DNA from: Brasilonema bromeliae SPC951
GTDB lineage: Bacteria; Cyanobacteriota; Cyanobacteriia; Cyanobacteriales; Nostocaceae
DNA: 34,522 nucleotides
Direction of reading: 5' to 3'
Assembly: GCF_012912135.1 (NCBI RefSeq)
Contig: NZ_QMEB01000032.1
Location: 1-34,522 of the forward strand
Shown here: piece by piece, positions 28,288-34,522 of the stretch
Layout: every line of letters begins with the position of its first letter
Position numbering within the stretch: position 1 is the first letter of the stretch
Position numbers and translations under genes: made by a program
The notes under the pieces: model-generated
The model's input: only the letters and a program-made list of their open reading frames with translations
Told to the model about the DNA's origin: nothing
The model's database searches: none

Positions 28288-28644
28288 TCTTGCTGCGCCA
28301 AATTAACTTTCTGATGTCGCTACTTCTTCCAAGCAAATATAACGCTTAATCCTGCTCCATAAAACTTATACAAATCGCTCAAAACTGAGCAAATCGATGT
28401 TTACTTCCCGCTTCAATCAAGGCAGTCGGCTGCTACTTGTCCACGGGCGTATCTTCCGGTTGAGCCAGCCGTACATACTCATTCGAGGCATTCAACAAAT
28501 TCAAAGCCGCGTTCAAATCTCTATCTAACGTGATTGTGTGAGCTACGCAACTAGAGTTAATGCATTTGTAAACTCTATCAGATAGTTTCAAATCATCGCG
28601 CTTTGCACCGCACATGCAACACGTTTTTGATGATGGATACCATC

Positions 28645-29663
28645 TACAGCCGATTGCAGGTAAATGAGGTACAGTCATATAAGTGCATCAACTCTTAAAA
28701 TGAAAGCTTACTCAATTGACTTGCGAGAAAAAATAATAAAGGCTTACGAACAGACAGACACCTCAATTAGGAAGGTGGCTGATAGATTTGGTGTCGCTAA
28801 AAGCTTTGTACAAAAACTTCTCTCCATGAAGAAAATTCAAGGTCACGTAGAACCCAAACAACAGGGCGGAGCAATGAAGGGAGAGTTGGATGGATCTGAA
28901 GCTCAATTAGCTGCAATGGTTGAACAATATCCAGACGCGACATTACTAGAATACTGTGAATATTGGGGTACAACTTATAATCATTGGATCAGCACGAGTA
29001 CGATGTGCCGTACATTACAAAAACAAAAACTAACATTAAAAAAAAGACGCTACGCAGCAGCCAAGGGAAAACAGAAAGAGTCCAAAAGTTGAGAAGTGAG
29101 TACTGGCAGCAAGTTAAGCAAGTAGATCCAGAAAACTTAGTTTTTATCGATGAAATGGGTGTTTTATTGGGTTTGACACGAACTCATGCTAGAAGCCCTC
29201 ATGGAAGTAGGGTGTATGATTTTAAACCATTTTATCGAGGAGCCAAGGTGACAGTAATTGGGGCAATTAGCTTAAAACAAGTTTTGGCTGTTATGACTCT
29301 GAATGGTTCAATGGATGGAAACGCATTTAAAGTCTTTGTCGAGAAGTGTCTGCTTCCTCAATTATGGAAAGGTGCTGTAGTTGTTATGGATAACCTTCCA
29401 GCACATAAAGTCCAAGAAATCGAGCCTTTAATTGAATCTGTTGGTGCCAGTGTTATCTACCAGTCTCCCTATTCTCCTGACTTTAATCCAATCGAACATT
29501 GGTGGTCGCAATTAAAAGCTTTTTTACGACAATTTTCTCCAACTAATGCATTTAGGGTTGATGTTCTAATTAGAACTGCGCTTGATTTAGTCAATTCCCG
29601 ACATCTAAAAAACTGGTTTACAAACTGCTGTTACTGTACCTCATAAACCTGCAATACGCTGTA
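28645..29663 (+). mobile_element. Complete IS630-family insertion sequence with TA target duplication
   Basis: Terminal inverted repeats: left TACAGCCGATTGCAGGTAAATGAGGTACAGT, right (reverse complement) TACAGCGTATTGCAGGTTTATGAGGTACAGT. Flanked by TA. Confidence 0.92.
28664..29646 (+). CDS. IS630-family transposase, OrfA/OrfB joined by a predicted -1 frameshift at the A8 run
   Basis: OrfA 28664-29092 has an HTH (MKAYSIDLREKIIKAYEQTDTSIRKVADRFGVAKSFVQKLL). OrfB ends at 29646 and has DDE-type FIDEMG, VVMDNLPAHK and NPIEHWWSQLKAFLRQF. The overlap contains TTAAAAAAAAG. Confidence 0.85.
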
Positions 29664-30688
29664 TCAACCAACTCAACTTTAGTCCCGTAAACTTGGGATT
29701 TATAGGTTAGTTGACGGCGAAACTCATAAAATCCTAAATCAGAGATTGCTGCTGATAGTTTTCTATTAGCAAACATCCCACTTACGTTCAGATCTTCTAT
29801 GCGGATTCGATAGTATTTGCGGCTTATATCTGTTGTTAACTTGTGCAAGAAGTCTCGACGCTGACTAGCTATCGCGTAATGTTGCCTAGCTAGAGAGTCA
29901 AAATACTTCTTAGCTTTATTTGATTGCTTGACACCCAAACGACGGTTACCCAATTGCTTTTTGCGGTTACGCCATTGTAATTTAGCCAGCTTGATTTTCG
30001 CTTTTTTCATTGGCTTTGGCGATTCCACGCTAGTCCCGTCACTTAAAGTGGCAAAACACTTTACCCCTAAATCAATTCCAACTTTCTCCTCTGGATGGTA
30101 AGTCGGTGGGATTTTCTCTGCATCTACAGCAAAACTTACAAACCATTTACCCGCACAATAGCTAATCGTAAAAGTCTGCGTGCAATATGAACAAGGCAAA
30201 GCTTCTTTTAGCCGAAATATCCCCAGTGTAGGAATTTTGATTTGCTTTCCTGATCGAAGCAATACCTTACCATTGCCGTCATAGACAGTAAAAGATTCTC
30301 CATCTTTGCGACGCTTAAATCTTGGTCTGTCAGATATACCTTGCCCCCATCTGTTGTAAGCACTCTCCAAGGCTTGTAATGAGCTTTGGTAAACCTTGGA
30401 AGAGAGCTTGGACATCCATCGAAATTCTTGCTGCTTTTTGGTGTAGTTCGTCAAAACCTTTTTGATAGCTTTGATTTTCTTACCGTACCCACCTGCTATC
30501 CCATCCCTTTCTAGCCCCTGCATGAGTGCTAGCCCGTAGTTGTAAACAAAACGAGCAAAGCCAGCATGTTTACGCAATAAAGTTTGCTCTTTGTTATTCA
30601 CTTTTAGCTCAACTTTGACAGCGTACATTGCTTGAATCATAAAGGGTTATACTGTCTATTGTACACACACCTTACGGATATAGCAAGA

Positions 30689-30850
30689 GTGAAACAGGAT
30701 AAGAGAATAGACTTACGAGTAACACAAACAGAGTTGGAATTGCTAGATGAGTATTGCCAGTTGACCGGAAAGAACCGGACTGATGTGCTACGAGAATTCA
30801 TCCGTAGCTTGAAAAAGAAAATGCGGAATGCTGAAAAATATTCGATTTAG
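30689..30850 (+). CDS. Small ribbon-helix-helix (CopG-like) protein divergent from tnpB
   Basis: VKQDKRIDLRVTQTELELLDEYCQLTGKNRTDVLREFIRSLKKK. GTG start at 30689 (ORF track start at 30632). Confidence 0.65.
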   Translation: MKQDKRIDLRVTQTELELLDEYCQLTGKNRTDVLREFIRSLKKKMRNAEKYSI

Positions 30851-30975
30851 CTAGATTTTTGACTATCTAGTATCACCTCCTTTCAACGGATACCATCTGA
30901 AGATAGAGGTATTTACCGACTGAATTTTATTATCTTCAGGAATATATCAAGAAATATTATGTAAAGGAGGCTACT

Positions 30976-32184
30976 ATTACCGCTCAACTATCCAAGGATG
31001 TTGTCATCCAGGAACGCCACAGCTCAAGTATTGCTGAAGCGTTGACACATGCTGTAGAAATTGCTGATTATTGTGCAGCTAACGCCAATGCCATAGATAA
31101 CAATGGCGCTTTTCCCGAGAGCGAGTTTAAGCGAATTGCAAAAGCAGGTTTACTGGCTGCACCTTTGCAGCGAGAGTTAGGCGGGTGGGGTGCAGGTATT
31201 GATGCCAACGTTACCTACGAATCACTAATGCTATTAAAGCAGATGGGGCGTGGGAATTTGGCAGTGGGTCGAGTTTATGAGGGGCATGTGAATGCACTGC
31301 AACTGATTCAGAGTTTTGGAACTAGAGAACAGATTGCAGCTTATGCTTGTGATGCCCGCGCTCGCCACAAAATCTTTGGCGTTTGGAATGCAGAAGCCTC
31401 TGATGGTGTCAAGATTATCCCTCTTGACAATGGTAAGTATCGTCTGGAAGGTTCTAAAACCTTTTGTTCGGGATCTGGTTATGTTGAGCGTCCCTTTGTG
31501 AATGGAGCCTTACCCGATGGTAGTTGGCAAATGTGCATTGTGCCAATGGATGAAGTGACTACAGTCAGTGATCCTAATTGGTGGCAACCTTCTGGAATGC
31601 GAGCAACTGCTAGCTACAAAGTAGATTTTAGCGGCGTGGAGTTGGCAGAAAGTTCATTAATTGCTAAGCCAGGGGACTACCTTCGCCAGCCTTGGTTGTC
31701 TGCGGGAGTGATTCGCTTTGCTGCGGTGCAATTGGGTGGGGCGGAAGCACTGTTTGATTTGACTCGCCAGTATCTCCAGAACATGGAATATACAAACGAT
31801 CCATACCAAAAAGAACGCTTGGGCAGGATGGCGATCGCCATTGAAAGCGGTAATCTCTGGCTGCGGGGTGCTGCGGATATGGTAGCAGCTTATGCGCCTG
31901 TGTTTGGAGGCTATCCCACTGTTGACAACCCTCAAGCAGAGCAACTTGTCGCCTACGCAAATATGGTGCGGACGACAATTGAACAAATTTGCATTGACAC
32001 GATGCAAATTTGTGAGCGCTGTATTGGCACTCGCGGTTTATTACCACCAAATCCGATGGAACGCATCATCCGGGATTTAACTTTGTACCTACGTCAACCT
32101 GCCTTTGATGCAGCCCTTGCCAATGTTGGACAGTATGTCCTAGCTGAAACTCATCCTGCTCGCTCGCTTTGGAATAATGAATAA
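30976..32184 (+). CDS. Acyl-CoA dehydrogenase family protein
   Basis: 380 aa from the TTG at 31042, with the frame open upstream to a strong SD (AAAGGAGG). Acyl-CoA dehydrogenase-like ARGE-type N-terminus (FPESEFKRIAKAGLLAAPLQRELGGWG) and C-terminal QICERCIGTRGLLPPNPMERIIRDLTLYLRQPA. Confidence 0.8.
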   Translation: MTAQLSKDVVIQERHSSSIAEALTHAVEIADYCAANANAIDNNGAFPESEFKRIAKAGLLAAPLQRELGGWGAGIDANVTYESLMLLKQMGRGNLAVGRVYEGHVNALQLIQSFGTREQIAAYACDARARHKIFGVWNAEASDGVKIIPLDNGKYRLEGSKTFCSGSGYVERPFVNGALPDGSWQMCIVPMDEVTTVSDPNWWQPSGMRATASYKVDFSGVELAESSLIAKPGDYLRQPWLSAGVIRFAAVQLGGAEALFDLTRQYLQNMEYTNDPYQKERLGRMAIAIESGNLWLRGAADMVAAYAPVFGGYPTVDNPQAEQLVAYANMVRTTIEQICIDTMQICERCIGTRGLLPPNPMERIIRDLTLYLRQPAFDAALANVGQYVLAETHPARSLWNNE

Positions 32185-32923
32185 CCAGGTTACTGTTGCA
32201 TCACCACTGACTCATTCTAATAGTTTGCCTTGGCGTTCACTTAAGGATATTGCTTGTGGTTCGGCGTTAGTCGTTGCCCCTCATCCCGATGATGAGACAC
32301 TAGGTTGTGGTGGTGCGATCGCCCTACTGCGTTCTCTCAATTTGATGGTACGTGTTTTGGTCATCAGTAACGGTACTCTTTCACATCCTAATTCTCAGAA
32401 ATATCCCGCACCTGCGCTGCAGGCATTGCGCGAAAGTGAAACACTTTCAGCGCTTTCTGTATTAGGAGTGGAAGCGAATGCTGTCACTTTTTTACGACTG
32501 CAAGATGGCTCAGTTCCAGCACAGTATAAAGGTGCAGTGACGACTTGCGTTGCTTATCTAACAGAAATTGCGCCGCGAATGATCTTTTTACCGTGGCGCT
32601 ACGATCCTCACCCAGATCATCAAGCCAGTTGGAAGTTAATTCACACTGCGCTGTGTGACTCACACATATCACCGCAATTAATCGAGTATCCTATTTGGGA
32701 CTGGGATCCAGATCAACGTGGAACCCTACCAGAATCTCTTGAAGTCACAAGTTGGCGGTTGGATATTAGCGCGGTAGTGGAGTTGAAACAGCAAGCGATC
32801 GCCGCCTATCGTTCCCAAACCACAGATTTAATTGATGATGATCCAGAAGGCTTTCGCCTGACTCCGGAAATGCTTTTGAACTTTACCCGTTCTTGGGAAG
32901 TTTATTTAGAAGCCAAAATTTAA
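32177..32923 (+). CDS. PIG-L/LmbE family deacetylase
   Basis: 248 aa. ALVVAPHPDDETLGCGGAIALL and FLPWRYDPHPDHQASW zinc-binding motifs. Confidence 0.93.
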   Translation: MNNQVTVASPLTHSNSLPWRSLKDIACGSALVVAPHPDDETLGCGGAIALLRSLNLMVRVLVISNGTLSHPNSQKYPAPALQALRESETLSALSVLGVEANAVTFLRLQDGSVPAQYKGAVTTCVAYLTEIAPRMIFLPWRYDPHPDHQASWKLIHTALCDSHISPQLIEYPIWDWDPDQRGTLPESLEVTSWRLDISAVVELKQQAIAAYRSQTTDLIDDDPEGFRLTPEMLLNFTRSWEVYLEAKI

Positions 32924-32929
32924 GAACTA

Positions 32930-33074
32930 TAGGATTTCTATTTGATTTTTAAACAGAACTCCGTACAGTTTATGTTAAGCATTCGGGTGTTAAGCGTTCT
33001 CTGTTGCCTATTCCCTGTTCCCTGTTCCCTGTTCCCTGTTCCCTCTAGTAACTTCATAAACCAAACCCGATTCC
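32930..33074. repeat. Dispersed intergenic element, copy 2, with an internal (GTTCCCT)n array
   Basis: AGGATTTCTATTTGATTTTT...TTCCCTGTTCCCTGTTCCCTGTTCCCTGTTCCCTCTAGTAACTTCATAAACCAAACCCGATTCC. Same ends as 8569-8697. Confidence 0.8.
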
Positions 33075-33077
33075 TAT

Positions 33078-34376
33078 ATGAAACTGGCAATTTTTGATAT
33101 TGATGGAACCCTCACTCAAACAAATGATGTAGATAACCAATGCTTCGTGCAAGCATTTGCCAAGGAATTTCAAATCAAAGAAATTAACACTAATTGGGCT
33201 ACCTATGGACATACCACTGACTCTGGGATAGCTTTGCAAATTTTTCAGCAGAACTGGGGACGTGTTCCCGAAACCAGTGAGTTATGCCAATTGCAGCAAT
33301 GCTTTGTAGAGTTGTTGCATGGTCATTATACAGAAACTCCTGGATCATTTGTCGAAATACCTGGAGCTTGTGTGATGTTACAGCGCCTAGCCCAAACAAA
33401 AGATTGGGCGAGCGCAATTGCTACAGGCGGATGGCGTGCTTCAGCCGAGATGAAGCTGCAAGCAGCAGGATTAGATATCAGGGAACTACCAGCAGCGTTT
33501 GCTGACGATAGCATTTCCCGAGAAGATATTGTGAAAACGGCTGTGTCGAGAGCTAAAGAGTTCTACCATCAGCCTGATTTTGAAAGAATTGTTTGCATCG
33601 GCGATGGTATTTGGGATGTTTTGACTGCTATCCAGCTGCAACTACCTTTTGTTGGTGTCGCCAGCGATACACAAAAGCCGCTCTTAGAAAATGCTGGTGT
33701 AGAGTGTATTATACCAGACTTTGTAGACTTTGATTCTTTTTTAAAAGCCCTAGATACTGCCAGCATCCCCAACCAGCACAAACCGTTGCAGGTACAAAAC
33801 AATTCCCTGCCACCGAGTTATTTTGAAACGCTCTATGGTAGCAACCCCGACCCGTGGAAGTTTGAAACGAGCGAATACGAAAATCAAAAATATACTGCTA
33901 CAATCGCAGCTTTACCCAAACAGCGCTATCATTCTGGTTTTGAAATTGGTGGTTCTATTGGTGTTTTGACAGAGAAGTTAGCTCAACGTTGCGACTCGCT
34001 ACTTTCGGTTGATGTATCAAAAATCGCTCAAAAAAGAGCAATTCAACGCTGTCAACACTTACCGCAGGTGCGCTTTGAAATTATGTGTTTGCCACAGGAG
34101 TATCCTGAGGAAATGTTTGATTTGACTGTGGTTTCTGAAGTTGGTTACTACTGGTGCTGGGAAGATCTGAAAAAAGCCCAACAGTGCATTCTCAAACACC
34201 TTGAACCAGGAGGACATCTGCTTTTAGTTCACTGGACACAATATGCTCCTGATTATCCCCTCAATGGCGATCAGGTTCACGACTCATTTTTTGATTTAAC
34301 GCCTACTCACTTGCGGCATTTAAAAGGTAAACGGGAAAAAGAGTATCGGCTTGACGTGTTTGAACGGGTGTTTTGA
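33078..34376 (+). CDS. Fusion protein: HAD-family hydrolase plus NodS-like SAM methyltransferase
   Basis: 432 aa. The HAD half has MKLAIFDIDGTLT and VCIGDGIWDVLTA. The C-terminal half has SYFETLYGSNPDPWKFETSEYENQKYTATIAALP...GFEIGGSIGVLTEKLA...LLSVDVSKIAQKRA, resembling NodS. Confidence 0.9.
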   Translation: MKLAIFDIDGTLTQTNDVDNQCFVQAFAKEFQIKEINTNWATYGHTTDSGIALQIFQQNWGRVPETSELCQLQQCFVELLHGHYTETPGSFVEIPGACVMLQRLAQTKDWASAIATGGWRASAEMKLQAAGLDIRELPAAFADDSISREDIVKTAVSRAKEFYHQPDFERIVCIGDGIWDVLTAIQLQLPFVGVASDTQKPLLENAGVECIIPDFVDFDSFLKALDTASIPNQHKPLQVQNNSLPPSYFETLYGSNPDPWKFETSEYENQKYTATIAALPKQRYHSGFEIGGSIGVLTEKLAQRCDSLLSVDVSKIAQKRAIQRCQHLPQVRFEIMCLPQEYPEEMFDLTVVSEVGYYWCWEDLKKAQQCILKHLEPGGHLLLVHWTQYAPDYPLNGDQVHDSFFDLTPTHLRHLKGKREKEYRLDVFERVF

Positions 34377-34444
34377 TCAACAGAGAACGCACCAACACAT
34401 AGGTCAGAACTCACAAGTCAGGAGAAGAAACAAACAGTTCCTTG

Positions 34445-34470
34445 TGAATACTGAATACTGAATACTGATA
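34445..34470. repeat. (TGAATAC)n heptamer array
   Basis: tgaatactgaatactgaatactgata. Confidence 0.7.
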
Positions 34471-34522
34471 CTAAGTTGCGTTCAGAGGTAGTATCCACCA
34501 GATGAGGGAAAAAAGTTAAAGA

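Larger units (their letters stand above)
28433..30640 (-). pseudogene. tnpB: IS200/IS605-type TnpB split by an IS630-family insertion
   Basis: N-part at 29664-30640 (VGIDLGVKCFATLSDG RuvC-I, IRIEDLNVSGM RuvC-II). C-part at 28433-28646 (RWYPSSKTCCMCGAK zinc finger, DRDLNAALNLL RuvC-III). Joining them across the IS630 element restores YGTKVELVDRWYPSSKTC. Confidence 0.92.

Noticed and set aside
27950-28336. 128-aa minus-strand ORF between the 27062 gene and tnpB
   Set aside because: Composition looks like repeat-rich intergenic DNA (inverted CCCCGCC/GGCGGGG stretches, hairpin at 28266), with no recognisable domain. Not called as a gene.

Overview
Cyanobacterial chromosome segment. The signs are HIP1 (GCGATCGC) sites throughout, heptamer tandem repeats, and a kdpABGCD operon with a short kdpD. 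From left to right it contains: a 5'-truncated IS200/IS605-type tnpB whose right end abuts an in-frame glycosyltransferase remnant; a TPR/periplasmic-binding/SH3 protein; a degraded phage terminase large subunit split by a 49-bp insertion; kdpA-kdpB-kdpG-like-kdpC-short kdpD; anmK; an ffh-rpsP-KH protein-rpsU-phoH housekeeping block (rpsU is absent from the supplied ORF track); a minus-strand locus at 16.8-23.5 kb with three paralogous V4R-like proteins, two roadblock/LC7 proteins, one DUF4388/PATAN-like protein and one MglA/COG2229-like small GTPase; a GT39/ArnT-like membrane glycosyltransferase carrying an in-frame repeat insertion; a methyltransferase, a lipoprotein and a conserved hypothetical; a tnpB cleanly split by an IS630-family element; and an acyl-CoA dehydrogenase / PIG-L deacetylase / HAD-NodS-type methyltransferase fusion cluster. 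The best candidate for an undescribed system is the GTPase-roadblock-V4R-PATAN locus. The intergenic DNA is rich in small mobile or repeat elements, including a nested MITE, a 30-bp perfect palindrome inside a MITE-like element, and composite heptamer arrays. All family names come from reading the translated sequences; no database search was run.
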